64,000 nt of DNA, taken from Lasioglossum baleicum. Its lineage: Eukaryota; Arthropoda; Insecta; Hymenoptera; Halictidae. Positions 32,501-46,300 of this stretch are shown one piece after another. Where the stretch lies: the NCBI RefSeq assembly GCF_051020765.1, contig NC_134932.1, positions 4,960,001-5,024,000 on the forward strand, in the 5' to 3' direction. Numbering within the stretch: position 1 is the first letter of the stretch; every line of letters begins with the position of its first letter. A program made the translations under genes and the position numbers. Under the pieces are notes generated by a model. That model was not told the DNA's origin. It saw nothing but the letters and a program-made list of their open reading frames with translations, and made no database searches.

Positions 32501-35500
32501 TTAATAGTGTCACGTCCAGTGGTTCAGCCGTTAATAATAATTGATAAAATCAATCATGACATATATTTTCTGGTATTTCTTTTTATACTTACTCTAATAA
32601 TGATGCACGAGAAATAAAATATCAAATATTATAATTGATAATTAATGTCGTACTATATTATACCACATTGCGTGCGATAGACTTAAGAAAACTCATCTTG
32701 AATTTAAATCTTCATTGAACGAATTAAAAATGTAGCGAAATTTATTTTATTAAATGGTTGAGTCATTTTCAAATATAAATTGTGAGCGAATATTCGTTGA
32801 AGCCTGTTCATCATTGAAGTGTGTAGATTGTAGCGGAACGTACTGAGAAAAATATTCATTTATAGGATATTAGAGGAAAAATCCAGTTTGGTATAATATA
32901 GGATATTTTGATGGTCAGACAGCGAACGTGTTCTAGTTCGGAGGTAGCGTTGCGTAAAGCAGCACCTTGGAGGCGACTCACTCGGCTGACGTGACAAATT
33001 GTCATCTTTTTGCGAACAAATTACGCGAGGCAAGGAGCACCGGAAAGAGCGGCCGATCCCGAAGTAATCAGGAGGCGTTTGTCGGCGGCGCTCACGGCAG
33101 GCGCGTTAATTCTAATCCCGCTAGACGTCCGGCCGCCCTATCATGCATGGGTCTTCGCTAATTTGCACAATAATGGTGTAATTCCAGCGTCAGGAAGATA
33201 GCGGCCACTACCGTGTCGCCTTCGTGCCGGGCGATACACGGCCGCCGTACGTTCGATAAACACGCCCTCGCTACAGCGTGTATAAACACTTCGCGTGGAC
33301 GTGTTTGCGGGGAAGAGAGACAGCGAACGAGACAAAACGATAGAGTAAGAGAGAGCGAGAGAAAGATAGAAGAGGATCACAAGGGCGCGAGTGGAGCGAG
33401 GGCTCCGAGCAAGGGACAGAGAACCAGTTAGCGGCGACGGGGTACAGTGGAATTAGAGAAAGGGGTTAAATGAAAATTTGAAGGTACGGCCAGGGGTCGG
33501 GAGAGGGTCGACAAGGTTACAAAGCGGGCGAAGGGCTCGAGGAGATAAAGCAAGAAATGAAAAGAAAACAGAAAAGGGCGAAAAAGACAATTAAAGGGCG
33601 CGGAAGGCAAGAATAAACGAGTCGACGCGCCGACCAGGAAATATTGACAAGAGAGACAGGGTTGAAGTTCGAGGACCGTGAACGCGCATGAAACAGTTTT
33701 ATTCCGGCTGCGAAAGAGAGGAAGGACAGAATCGGGGACACGGTGGAAAAGTTAGATGGTGTCGAGAGCGGCTAGAGCGTGCCAATCGGAAATGAATCCG
33801 TGTCGCCTACACCGGCAACGATTGCTCGATCGCGATTTAAAGCAACGTCGCTGCAACTGCACGCTGCTGGATGTAAGCTCGTGTTATCGACCGTGCGTAA
33901 TTCGGCCGGGCTACCTTTATCGTGCAGCGAACAGCAAGCAGCCTACACACGATAGTTGTTTAAACGTTACATAAGGCACTGCCCCCCTCCCCCGCCGATT
34001 AACGCAGCATTCGAGCCGTGCGCAGCTCAGAATGTTCGAATTCGGAGAGGTCCCGTCATCGATTGCTGATAATATCCGCGCTTCGGTTCCGAGTGGGATG
34101 CTCGACAAAATTCGGCGTCTAAAGGTGCGAGTACACTGGCAAGTGTAAACGAAATTTTATTTCCTTTACCTTTCTCCATACTTTCTTCGTAATCTACAAA
34201 TTCCAAGATCAAGAGAACATAATTTTTATTTCTCCATTTAATGCGAATTGCGTTAATTCGCTGGGAGATGCTCATTCGCCGGACAGGTCTCCTGTCTCGT
34301 TCTGCGTTAGAACCGCTGGAAACGTGTCGCGCGATCAGATTTTTGCGGCTCAACAGTGGAAAGTAATGCGGTTGCATAATTCCGCCCTCGATCCCGTGCG
34401 AACGACCGGCGCGCCATCCCCCGAGATCATAATTTATGCTTGTCCCCGTTTTTTTAATGACTCCGATCGTTATTCCCGTCCGTATTGCTGCCGATTTAGC
34501 GAGTTGTTCCATCAACAACTCATCCCGCGTTAATTAAACGTGTTATCAAATTAACGCCGCGGTAACGACAACGTGAGGCTTTAATTAAATCATTTATACC
34601 GGGGGACTCGCGGGTATACGTTAATCACACGAAACACGGAAATAAATCGATATTAGTTTTAATTAAACAACCCGTGTTTCCCTATTCCGTCGTAGAAAAT
34701 TGTTCTAAATTATAATCGATGGGAAATTATCAATCATCCGCCAATGTTTCGGCGGGAAGATTGAAGAGACCACCAGCCTGTCGACGCGTCGCGTCGAGTC
34801 GTCGAGTTTTGCGTTATCAACGGCACGTTATATTCCGTTGCTGGATCTAACGCCGCTCAAAAACGCAACATTGATAGCTCGCTCGTTTAATCGATAAATA
34901 TTACCGCCACTAATATCTAACGAAATTATTACATCGTCGAATTACGAGATCTGCTGGTTATTAGATATCTAGATTCCCCCAAGTTTTTCATTCACGTTGA
35001 ATCCGTTCGAACTTTCAAACCCATAATGAAAGATTGATTTTTCGCTTGATCCTCTTTCTTTCTCCAGCCTCGAAAATGTGAATTCGAACGTCGAATCACG
35101 AGAGACGCGATAGATTCTCGCGAGCGTAATTCGAAAAACAAACAGCTTTAGTACGATTTTCCCGGTTCCATCGATCCAATTAATATCGACGACGAAAAAA
35201 TATTTGTTCTTTAATTAATGAGAAAGCCTCGCGTTTCATTTCGAGCGAGGACTCGCTGATTTCAGATCCGACCATTGTTACGCTGATCCTCTCGTCGGGC
35301 TTCATTGTTTGCATGAACTTACGAGTGAATGAAAGTACGAATTACGTAGCGCGAATGAAGCCGGAAGACATCGGCTATTCCTTATCGCGTACTCCATTCG
35401 CCTTTTTATTTGGCTCTGTCAGACAACTGCAGCTTTACATTAGGTTTTACGTACATCGGTATATGGAATAAAGGTGTGGTTGTTCCACGGATGTTTTATG

Positions 35501-36172
35501 AATGCGAGAAACATTTCCGTGATGGATGGTTCGGCGTTGATCGGTATCTCGTAATCGATAACATATAATCTCGGGGATTGTTTGCGCAGTTTATGCGACG
35601 TCAAACAATTGTCATACGCGTGCAGCGAGTACGACGAAGGGATGAGGGGTGGAAGCGTGTTCGTTCGACGGGAGAGGCGTTTTTCGAGTGGAGGATCGTC
35701 GGGAGATTATTTAAGATTATGAACGATGCAACGGACAGAGCGGGAGGGTCGTCCGCGCGCTGTGCCGGATAATAGGAAGCCGGGAGCTGGCGTCGCGCAA
35801 GTACTTTAGATATACCTATATAAATTAATTGTACGATTGCGGGGACGCATGTTGCGATCTGAAGTGGGCTCGCGAGATTAGAGGGCCGGTTTTTGTTGGA
35901 TTTGCACAACAATGGTCGGATCAGCGGCGCGGCATGTGCGAACCCACCGCTCTCGGCTCACCACGTTCCCGCTTCGAGGGATCCTTAATCCCAGCGCTCT
36001 CCAATTTGATACAATTTCCTGTCCTCTTTTTGTCGCGCCGATAGGGAACGGGCCCGTCACCGGGGCACGTGGTCCGATGTAACTGTCGGTTTAACACGCC
36101 TTTCGACGGAAGTGCTTTTTCATTTGCTCCTCATTTACGATCAACGTCCGCTTCCCTGCTGTCCGCGATCCC

Positions 36173-36173
<1 letters not shown>

Positions 36174-36221
<48 letters not shown>
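36174..36221. repeat. (CT)n microsatellite, about 48 bp
   Basis: An uninterrupted CT run, followed by a short imperfect CT tail. Confidence 0.97.
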
Positions 36222-36224
<3 letters not shown>

Positions 36225-36650
36225 CTCTTTCTCTCTCTCCTGTTAAACCTTTGAGCCGGCTCCACGGTTGCTCTGCCTCCATGACAATTAGAACGTTGCT
36301 CGTTCGGTCGCAACGCAACGCAGTTTTGTCATTATGTGAACCACTGTTAATTGGCCGCCTCTGTCAACAGAATGTTCTATTACCCAAATACCGTGCTCGT
36401 CAACATTAATTTTGATTGCTACGTTCTGCCCGAAATTGGGGAATCAGCGCGAAATGCGCATCGAAATTAGCATGTTCCACACACACAGGCTCCGCGATTA
36501 TATTAATTTTCTTACGAATTACGGGGGCTCGACGTAACTTACGACCATGTCTATGATGCATCCGAAATGACTGAGCGGGAAGAACAATTTTCTAAATAAA
36601 TTTCATCGTGTTCGACACTTCGATGTCTTTTATTGAGGCTGGCTGATTAA

Positions 36651-36812
36651 TAGACTGCGGATCTTTATGCAAAATAAAAAATGTTTGCAGTGATTGCAAG
36701 AGACGGGAGCCAAATAAAAATCTCATTCTTCTTTTAATTATCTTATTAAGGTGAGACTCGTACACTGGTCGCCTTAAATCTTTTTAATATTTCCTCTGTT
36801 TTAAATTGTACG
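36651..36812 (+). mobile_element. hAT-like MITE, right end missing
   Basis: Matches the first 160 bp of the complete copy, from TAGACTGCGGATCTTTATGC to 'CTGTTTTAAATTGTACGT'. It then diverges before the right terminal repeat. Confidence 0.78.
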
Positions 36813-38524
36813 TAACTTCTACTCTAGAAGCATTTACATATTGTTCATACAAACAGATATGTATATTTTGTGAACTGGCATCTGCGCACATACCTCGCGT
36901 TTGCTTAAAAACTATGCAAGTGTTACAAAATGTGTGTGAAATAACATGTTTCTTGATACGTACGTAGATAGTCGTCGTATAATTTGTAACTCCGTTGTTA
37001 CAAATAGAAAACACATAGAAAATTAGAGTACTTGTCTCGGTAGTCAGCACATTTTCTAAATTCTTTACACGAGGACATGAAGCTGAGGAATAACATGGCT
37101 AGTCATTCAACTGTATATTTTTGCATTCAACAGAAAGTTTAATCTTTCATTTAATCAAAGTAGTAGAACAAAATCTTTACTTAATTGTTTTCCCTCCCCG
37201 ATTGGAATTTTTTGTATGAAAACGATCACATATGTATATCTCCGTGCTCGAAAGCGATCGTTCTCCAGAAGCGAATTCTCCTCCCGTTTTTAACGTTTGA
37301 AGTGGCGATGAGAAGTTCTGTCGAAGGAATCAATAATCGAGGATTCCCCTGTTAAGGTATTCTCGAAGGGTTTAGGGCTAAGTTATTGGTTGACTTTGTG
37401 TTTGGCAAGGGTCAACAAGTCGACGGCGAGTGCTCATTTCACGGAGAAGGTAAATCTTCTTATTGTGGCCTAGAGGGCAAGGCTTTCGGCGTTTTAGTAT
37501 CCGACCTGAAGTACCGTGGGCCTCCTCGCAATTTCAATTAGAAGTATTGCACGACCACGCTGATTGACAACCTCCGCAACAATTATTCTCTGTTTGCTGG
37601 ACACGCAAACACGCGTATCGCAAGCATCGTGCATTTGCAAGAAAAACCACGATGAAAGTTTACGTTCGGTCGTGCGTACGCTTCGACGAATCGAGACCGT
37701 ACACAGAGTGTATTTTTTTTTTGGCCGAAAAATGATGTGCCATGCGATTCTTGTCCCCGCGAATGGACATGTGGGATTTTTTACTCCCTTTCACCTTTGC
37801 CGCCGCGGCTAATGTTGACATCGAAGAATGATCGAACGCGGCGCACGTAGAGGGGGAAGAAAATCAATGACAGAGGAACACCGGAATGCAATTTCGCTGG
37901 ATGTTTTGCCGCGATCTGTTCATCTTGATTTATAAACGATACGCACACGATCCATATTTATTTACTTTACCGTTGTTTGTCCAGATATCCCTCGCTCCGA
38001 GTGAAATCGTTGCGTCCGAAAAACAACAGTCCCCCTCTCCGCCGTTCTTTTTATTCGTTTCGCACGCTGTATACAATTGATACAAAAATTTTGACTTCGT
38101 ATCATACGCGGTCAACGAAAAATCCCAGATCCACCGTGATTTGTTACCTTAAAATATTAGATCGTACTCGGTAAAAAATCAATGCACGGCCCAACACAGG
38201 ATAAATGAAATATTAATAAAGCACTTCATAATTTATCCTATTCGCAGCATTTTATGGTTTCGAACCTGTAACCTGCTGTACAATGAAACGTAACAATACG
38301 GATTAAATTCATGATAAACGGCGCGGCATTTATATTCGCTAAACGATAGTTAACAAAGGCCGAACAAAATATTTATTAACCGCCCTCCAGTCGAGACTTC
38401 CGTTCGAAATATATTTTCATTTACGGCAAAGTTTCCAATGCAATTAATTTATTCTTGTTGGATGCTGTGGGAAGTAGAAGATATCAGGTGTTGAAATTAA
38501 TTCTTTTACGTTATTCAGAATTAA

Positions 38525-38763
38525 CCCTCTGCACTCGAAGCAATTTGAATTCTAGAATCAAGATATTTGTTTCAACCCAGATCATTTTTGTTCTATGTAA
38601 TCTTTTTTACATTGTGCACATCAAATTGAACCTGTTTTCTTATATAACAGTTGAGCTTTTTACAATTTATAGAATACAGACAAATTTAATCATGTTAAAA
38701 CTGTTTTGAATAATGGTATGGCAATTTTTAGTGGCGCCTCAGACTCGCCATTCGAGTGCAAAG
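38525..38763 (+). mobile_element. piggyBac-like MITE, copy A
   Basis: Preceded by TTAA. Begins CCCTCTGCACTCGAAGCAAT and ends with the inverted motif TTCGAGTGCAAAG. Highly similar along its length to 53762-54003, including 'CTATGTAATCTTTTTTACAT' and 'AAAACTGTTTTGAATAATGG'. The right TTAA is missing. Confidence 0.72.
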
Positions 38764-40352
38764 ATACGTGTCAGATGTTTGTTTAAGTTTATATAAATCA
38801 CATCATAAAATCGGCGTGTTACGATTGTGTAACCTCCCTTGTTGGACACGCGGCCATATTTTTGACAGGCAGCGTACGTCTGAAACGTAGACCGTACGCG
38901 TCTTCCGGCAGCCTCTGAATTATTAGCAGCCGTAACTCGACAGAAATAAGCCGAAGGGAAGCGTGGACCCACGCGTCATTGTGAATACCAAGCTCAGCAA
39001 ACAAACTTTCAGACGTGGAATAAAGTTTCTCTCTCTCCGCGCGTCGTAACTCCGCTGAATCGCCTGACGTTACGGAACAACCGGTGAGAGCAGTAACAAC
39101 TACAGCGCCGGTGTTTTCAGCGGCCGTTGTCTCTCGTTGTTTCTTAATCACGCTGTAAACCCCGGCGTCGACGAAAATGCCTGCAAAATTGATATTCCAT
39201 TCCTCCTCCTCCCTCCGGAAAGGCGTAAAAAATGCTTTACTCGGAACATTCTCGCGTCAGCACCTGATCCCTTCGAACGCTTCAATGCTCCTCTTCTTAT
39301 CGCGAATAGAAAAGATATTCCGCGGAAAATCTGAAAACGTGCAACACGAATCTCCGGTTCTATGGAAATCGTCATTCAATAATGCATGCATCATTTTTTT
39401 CTTCTCGTGACGATCTGCGCTCGAAGCTGTTCCAGAATTCGAACGAAGAGAAATTATCAACGCTTTTGCTGTATATAAAGTGTTATCAATAAAATTTTTT
39501 GGGTTAGTGGGTTAATCGTTATCTGCCGGGAACGAGAATTATTTCGCGTTACGTTTCGTCGAGTCCGTTAATCGATCACCGGCAGTATTAAGACGTTCCA
39601 GGATTAAAGTGTTCTCTCTGTCTAATTGACGTTTCCCGGGGAGCTATGAAATACGGCTGACAAAAGAAAATCAATAGACGGCCGTTCCCCGAACGCGATT
39701 CGTCCATGTAAAACATACTTCTGGAGCGGACAATAGACGTTGATCGCAGCTTTCAATCGTTCCGTTCAATCCAGTAATATCGAAAGCTCCGAGTCGCCGA
39801 CAAAAGAGTAAGAACTGCAGACGAGAACGGGTAAGTCTGCAAACGAATCAAGGAACGAAAAAATGTTTACCTGGCATAGCGGAGAACCTAACTCCGAGAG
39901 AACCTATTACAATAGGTTCATCCCGCGTCTAGCTGGAGTCAAACAATGTAGTTCGGAATAAAGCGGCGCCCGGATGATCCGAGCTAAGTCGTCGATTCAT
40001 CGACGGGAAACCCGGCTGCAAAATTCCGACGCGCGCTCGTTGGATATCCCCTCGGGGCGTCGCTTGTCGATTTCCATTTTTATTGCGCCTACGTCTGCGG
40101 AAGCTTCCGCCGCGGGATCCAAGGCGCTAATTTGCAAACAGATAACCTCAGAGTTACGGCCGTGAACTTGCCGGGGTAAGGGATGCTGAGCTTTCTGCGG
40201 CGACAAATGTTGGAGAACGCGGGCTTCGAGACGTTCCGACGATGGCTCGACTTCTCGCAAAACCCGGGATGGGAAAGCGACCCTGGACACCTGCGCAGGA
40301 TTTTAAGAAACAGAGGAAACCGACCGCAAGCGGGACTCGAGTCCTCCCACTT

Positions 40353-40385
40353 CTCTGCGGATCTTAATGCAGAATAAAAATGGTC
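40353..40385 (+). repeat. hAT-like MITE fragment
   Basis: CTCTGCGGATCTTAATGCAG followed by AATAAAAATGG matches the left part of the family. Confidence 0.4.
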
Positions 40386-42950
40386 ACTTTGAAATTGTTG
40401 TATTTTTAGAATTGTTTCAATAGTTCAATTGGCCTGTGTTAGGTCCTCTAATTGGTCCAGGCGAAACCATCGACGATTAACTTGTAGCTAATTTAAAATG
40501 AATTGATGAGATCGTGACGTTCTTCCGACGCTAACTTCGCCGTTTCCGGTTTCGGTGAGATAGCGGCATGCGAATCGCGGCGCGGAATCCGCGATGACGT
40601 TCCCCGGATCGGCGTGCGGCTAAATCAAATTTAAAAGAATGACTCGTACACTTGTTTCACGAGAGGAACAATGGCCTTTTGAACGCTCTTCCCTCGAGGA
40701 CCTTTCAAGGCGTTTGCTGACATTACGTTGCACTGTTCGGGGCACAATGGAGAATTGTGCCGCCACAGAAGTAGCGCGTTCCTCTGTTCGGAAGTATCGG
40801 GGAATTGAAATAGGTTGGAAGACAACTGTTGCTCTTCGCCGTGCCGCGCCACGCCGCTGAGGAAGTTCAACTAATTTAGTCTCGAACGAAATTTCGCCTC
40901 GCCCCTGCTCAAACTCAGCCGTTACTTTTAATCCAGCCGACCGAGGAACCGATGCTGCCCCGCTTTTGTCGGGAAAGCTGGCCGGAAAATCTGTCCGCCT
41001 GTTCCCAAATTTGAGTTCGGTGACGTTCGTGATTGAAATAACTGGTAGCATCTCTTCGGAAAAGAGCGTCCTGTTACTGTTTTTGTGTCCGAAGTTCATT
41101 AGTTCACCTGCTATCACGCGAGTGGCAAATGATCTGAAATGACATGATCTCGTCTACGACGGTAAATCTGTGTCGCAGTGGTCGCTCGCGATCGAACGAA
41201 TTGCGTCGTTCGGAAACAAGTGGAACGGACATAACCGCGAAAGAAAGTGGGCTTCGTACTACTATTCCGTTTTACAGCCGCTGTATTTCGTTTAGAAGAA
41301 TCGGAACTGATTTACTTTGCCCTATAAGTTTACTTTTTATTGCCCGGCTGTCTCCCTCGTATTTCATTCTCCTAAACTGTTTTTACTGGGTCCGGGCTAC
41401 TTTTATATGGCTTATCGATATTTCTATACATATAGACCCACCGAGGATGATGGAATTCCTTCGTAATTTTTACTGTCCCCTGTAAATCGTATTGATACTT
41501 TCGTCCCGTCCCGAATCGGCCGAATACGCAAAACTCTGTTTCACGATCCGTAGCTTCGATTTTTCGTAGGTTCGTCCCGTGAACCGCGTTTAACCGGTTC
41601 ACTACGGAACACTATAATAGAACAGACTATAGACCAATTTCTCCGGGTCGAAGTTAACGGTGACTCACACGCGGATAATTTATCGAGAACCCTGCGTGCA
41701 GAGTTCTATCGCAATCAATAACGATTAGAAGCACCGGGGCGAGATTACAGTCGAAAAATATCGTATCGGTTTAAATCACCGGGTCGCTATTTCTACACGG
41801 GGCCCGAGCGGAATCGTAGAACTCTAGTCATTATTTTAATTGTTGCGAGCACTGCGTCGTTTCACGGGCCTTAATTACAGCTCTCGGAGACCGGCCCGTG
41901 AAGTAAAGCGGATTCTACTTGCCTGCTGGCGTCCACGCTTGCGAGAACATCCTCTCACCTTCGTCCGATCTTCTCGTTGCGAACCGGTCCTGGCGAAGAA
42001 TCAATAGGACCGAATTAGCGAGTCCGATAATTAAGGCGCCGCTCTTCGAGAGATTACGGACTGCCAATTCGGCTGTCGACTCGCTCGTCAAAAATGTTTC
42101 TTGTGGTAGCGATCGCACTCATATTTCCGTTCCCGGAGATGATAGAAGATGAAAGGAACAGCAGTTGTGCGGTCGTAAAGTCATAGATCCAGTGTTAGAA
42201 TATACTGTGGAGCTATCGCTTTTACCTTAAACAGTCAAAAATAACAGGTAGGACTAATTGCAGGGAATGTCAGGTCGCTTTGGATCTCGTGGGCTCATTT
42301 CAGGATAATTATAATCGCCGAGGGGTCCCCTCTTCCAGATAATTGCCAAATCCAATAACACGGTTCGAGGGGTGATATTAGCAGATCCCCGAGAAGTCAT
42401 CGAATTTAAAGCAAACAAGGGGTGGTAAATGAAGTTTAATGTGACAAGGCTCCGATACACGCGCGAGAACTTGTAGGGGAACGTTCGGACGACATGTCGC
42501 GCGAAAAGCAACACCATGGTGCGTCGTCGTAAAACATTTTTATCACAAATCTCGGCGGAATCCCGATTTTCGGCGGTCCGCGTACCGCGTCACCGTTCGT
42601 TACATTAATCTGGGGCCGGCTTCCACCGGCTCGTTCTCGCGTGCATATTTCGTCGCTGTGCATCAGGTTCGACGCGGCAATTCATTTACCAGTGTACTCT
42701 ACTCGTTCCAAGCCAGACACGCGTCGATGAACCGGCGCTCGGTGGTTGGAACGGGGCGCCACAGCGCCAAGCTTTCCGACTCGCGTGACAGCCATTGTTT
42801 TTTCACGAGGAACGCGACTCCGGTGACCGGAGAACGCCGCTGTTTTCGATGCCAGCCAAACATTTTGCTACTTAACCTTCCGCGGGCAACCGTGGCACAG
42901 TGGGACAAATGGGCAATCTAGTCCAAAAAAGTCATGTCAGTAAATAGACA

Positions 42951-42990
42951 CAGTGGGTGTACGAAGTATTCGTACACGTGTGAATCAGAC
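42951..42990 (+). repeat. Tc1/mariner terminal fragment
   Basis: CAGTGGGTGTACGAAGTATT plus following bases match the left end of the 50058 element. No TA in front and no right end nearby. Confidence 0.55.
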
Positions 42991-43171
42991 AACTTGATTT
43001 CTGAGAAATTCTTTTTCACATCGTGTAGTAAATTAATTGTTCTAACCACTCAAAATGGAGCGTCTGAATATTTTTTTTTATTTGTAAGCATTTTAAACCC
43101 TTCTGGGTTTATTTCGCTTTACAGGAATAATATAAGTGAATACAATAATATAGAATACATGTTCCTTTTTA

Positions 43172-43365
43172 TATCGACCGTATAATTGTTAATAAAAGAT
43201 GTACTAATGCTCTCGGCGCACTGGTTCGATCTAATTTTACATCAAAGCAATTTTGCAAATTGAATTAAATTTTCGACGTTTCGAGGTACTTTTACATCAA
43301 AGCAATGTTGCAAATTGAATTAAATTTTCGATGTTTCGATCTATGTTTAGATCATTTTCAATAAT
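43172..43365. repeat. Dispersed repeat, copy B, with internal tandem duplication
   Basis: Same landmarks as copy A. A unit of about 58 bp (TTTTACATCAAAGCAATTTT to the GTTTCGA motif) is duplicated in tandem at about 43236-43348 with a few differences. Confidence 0.6.
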
Positions 43366-46300
43366 AAAACAATAACTGCGTCTGTGAATTATTAAGCAGA
43401 AAAAACTAGTGTTATTACCATCAGTAAATTAACCATTGAATGTCAAAATTGTGTACTTCGTTCCTCACTTGCTTAATGAAATTATTTTAACTAATTTGGA
43501 ACAACGGAACACGTGCTGTTCTCGTGTCGTTACACAAGCCACTGAGGCAAACGTGAAACCAATAGAAACGAATCAATCAGATCCACAGAATCCAAGCCAC
43601 AGGATAATAAAGTTGTTTGGAAAAAATTCATCATCGAGTCGCTGTAAGTGTATAAAGGTCCGCAGTTTAGAAATATTGGATTGGAACGAAAGTTCGTAGC
43701 GTTTTCAAATTAAAGTTCAGCTATTTATTCATATGTTTATTCAATAACACGAAAAGTTACTTTGAAAATCGCAAAAAGTAATAGAACAGAATGGAAGGTA
43801 TCTGAAATTTAGCTTTCAGTTTTAATTTATACTAAACAGAGTATCCAGGAAGCGTCTCTGTGCGTTATGACGAGGAGCGAAATCTAATAAACTTCGGAAT
43901 CAAGAGAATTATTGCAGTTACCGGCACGGCGGCGGCTGGTTCCAGCTCTTATTATCTTCGATGGGACGTCGGTCCCGTTTCCGCGACTGCAAATGACGCG
44001 ACGGTAAAGATCAAAAGGGGTGGACAATCGAGTGCTAGTGGCGCGTGTTACGTCAAAGGTCCATCACGAAGCGTTCCGCCTGTTGCGCAAATGAGAAAAA
44101 GTCGGGAGCATCCCTTGGGTATCGGGGCTGTCAGCATTTTCCATCCAATTATCCGTAATTACAGAGGGTGCCTGGGCAACGGCGTGACCGTTTTCATAAT
44201 TGGTCGGTAGCTGGAAAACACTGTCGGAATTTCCGGCGTCGTGACGCCGTTCGGTGTCGATCGTCGCTGTCCGAGCTTGATATAATTGGTCGAGGGAAGC
44301 GGCTATCGCGTGGGAATAGAATTCAATTTGTTCGATAACCTTTCTGATTATTGAACGGCCGAACTGCGAAAGAGGGCAAGTGGATGATGACCGATTAGCC
44401 TGTTATTGAAAGATGAGTTTCTAGGTAACTAAATGGCGGAGATATCGGGGTTAATTCCACGGGATACGGGATCTTGATGGCTTGTCCTTATCCGCAGACT
44501 CTTTTACAAAGAAGTGAGTTTAATAATTTCTACTTCTTACGAAATGATTCATTCGTAAGCGGACATCCAGAAGGTTCCGTCATTTATTCAGCTTTATCGA
44601 CGTGAATTTCTTAATTAGCACAAATGGACCCAGTGCAACGACAGCACAGCGACTCGTCGAGGAAATTTAAAATATTGCGCTAGTTTTATTGGGTTTTTAT
44701 TAATTCGGAATGGCGTTTAACGAGGCGTTAGCGGCAATTAGCTGCTAATGGTTATCGCTGGAATAAGGATGGTCGCGAAATATCGGCTGTGTCTCGCTTG
44801 CCATTTCTTTTCCCTAGAATCGCGAACCTTCATTCATAGCAGCGCGGCGCGGCGCTCCGATTTGCTTTGTTTCGCTGTTTCGTTACCGCGAATTTTAGGC
44901 CTGCCGTTACAGAGAACATTTATTGTAGCTGTTTATTGTACTCGAAATTCAACGGGGAAACAAAAGGATCGTCGCTGTCAAACAAAGCCTTCCATTATGG
45001 TGTCCCAGAGCGAATAATGGGCTCCACTGTTAACCCTGAAATTTTCAGCAGACTTCAAATATGCGCCGCCGGTATTTTCCTAGCCGCGCGGGCGCGCGCG
45101 CGCGTTTTTGGGAAGCAGGTAATTTCGGTTCGAATGCGCGCCCCAGTTGATTGATCCGAGTCGTTGAATTAGTTGTTTGCCGTGCTTCGGTGCCGGGAGT
45201 TATGCAAGCCCATTTTCATCGTCGCGTCGTACGGCATCGCGTCGGCTTGGTTGTTTGAATAACGTTGTATCAGACGCAGACCTTACTAAAATATGACTAT
45301 CATTTTTACGATCCCCCCGCGCATCCTTTCATTTACATTGAACGCGCCCGCTCTATCGTCGAATATGGCCGCCATCGTAATCGAGCGATGCGCGGGGCGC
45401 AAATATTAGTCGCATTATTCATAGCGCTTCATGAGCATATGGTACTTCCGCGGGCTCTTCGTCTCTTTTCCCTTTGCCGTTTGTTATCCCATTGAAACGA
45501 ATGCGCTGCAGCCTCGAGAACAATATAAACTCTCGCAAATTTACGCAAGGAACGGGGCAAACTTTCAAACCTGCCGCATTTTTAACCGGAATGAAATTTC
45601 TGGAAAAGCAAGCGACCCCACGCTCGTTACGGCAACTTGTCGAACATTATAAAAATGTAATCACGCCGGCTCGGCTATTCGAGCTTTTAATACTTAAATA
45701 ATTACTTTCATTCTGTCCGACTTTTTCAAGAGAGTCCGCGGGTTCCTTTAATATCGCCGCGCCGCCGGTCTAAATTTATAAATGAACGCCGTTCTTCGGT
45801 GAATTATCCGTCTAGAAAGTTAATTCGAACGACTACGTGAATTTAGTTCTACAAGTCGGTGTCGGGAATTTTTGGACCATCGAAATCTTTGTAATTGGCT
45901 GATTATTACAGTGTTCTCCTTTCAGATGATAATCAACATTAAATTTACGAACATTATGGGAGTAAATTGGGCATTCTGACGACGATGGTCCTGATAAATG
46001 TAGTCCCACCGCAATAAGAATCAGCTGGATCGCCGGTAACGACGAATCCTCGGCCTTCGAATCTTCTTCAAAGGCGATGTCGCGTGAGGCGCGTGCAAGC
46101 CGCTCGTTTCTCCGCCGGGAAATTCCGCAACGTCGGTCTAGCCCACTGACGCGGGTCCGACGTCTCGTGTAATTCGCGCCGCCATATTTCACGTGGCGTG
46201 GATCCTCGGTCTACGTAGCGACGGGGCTCTTAGACCCTCGACGATTTCAATAAATTATCAAAACAACGTCCGGCCCCGTCGCGTATTAGCGTGAGAAGGC

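Larger units (their letters stand above)
27305..36173. other. Long stretch without a supported gene
   Basis: Holds the complete hAT MITE, a hAT fragment and copy A of the dispersed repeat. GC-rich patches near 28000-28300 and 33000-33700 carry open frames without recognisable domains or clear splice support. Homeodomain-site-like TTAATTA motifs are dense at 34500-35250, but no coding is evident. Confidence 0.45.

Noticed and set aside
34027..34518. 163-codon minus-strand frame
   Set aside because: No domain, signal or repeat that would support it as coding.
40620..41117. 165-codon minus-strand frame
   Set aside because: No recognised motif, and several competing frames overlap. It could hide an exon but cannot be supported without transcripts.
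45085..45105. Alternating CG run as possible Z-DNA or regulatory element
   Set aside because: Short and isolated; no other supporting feature.
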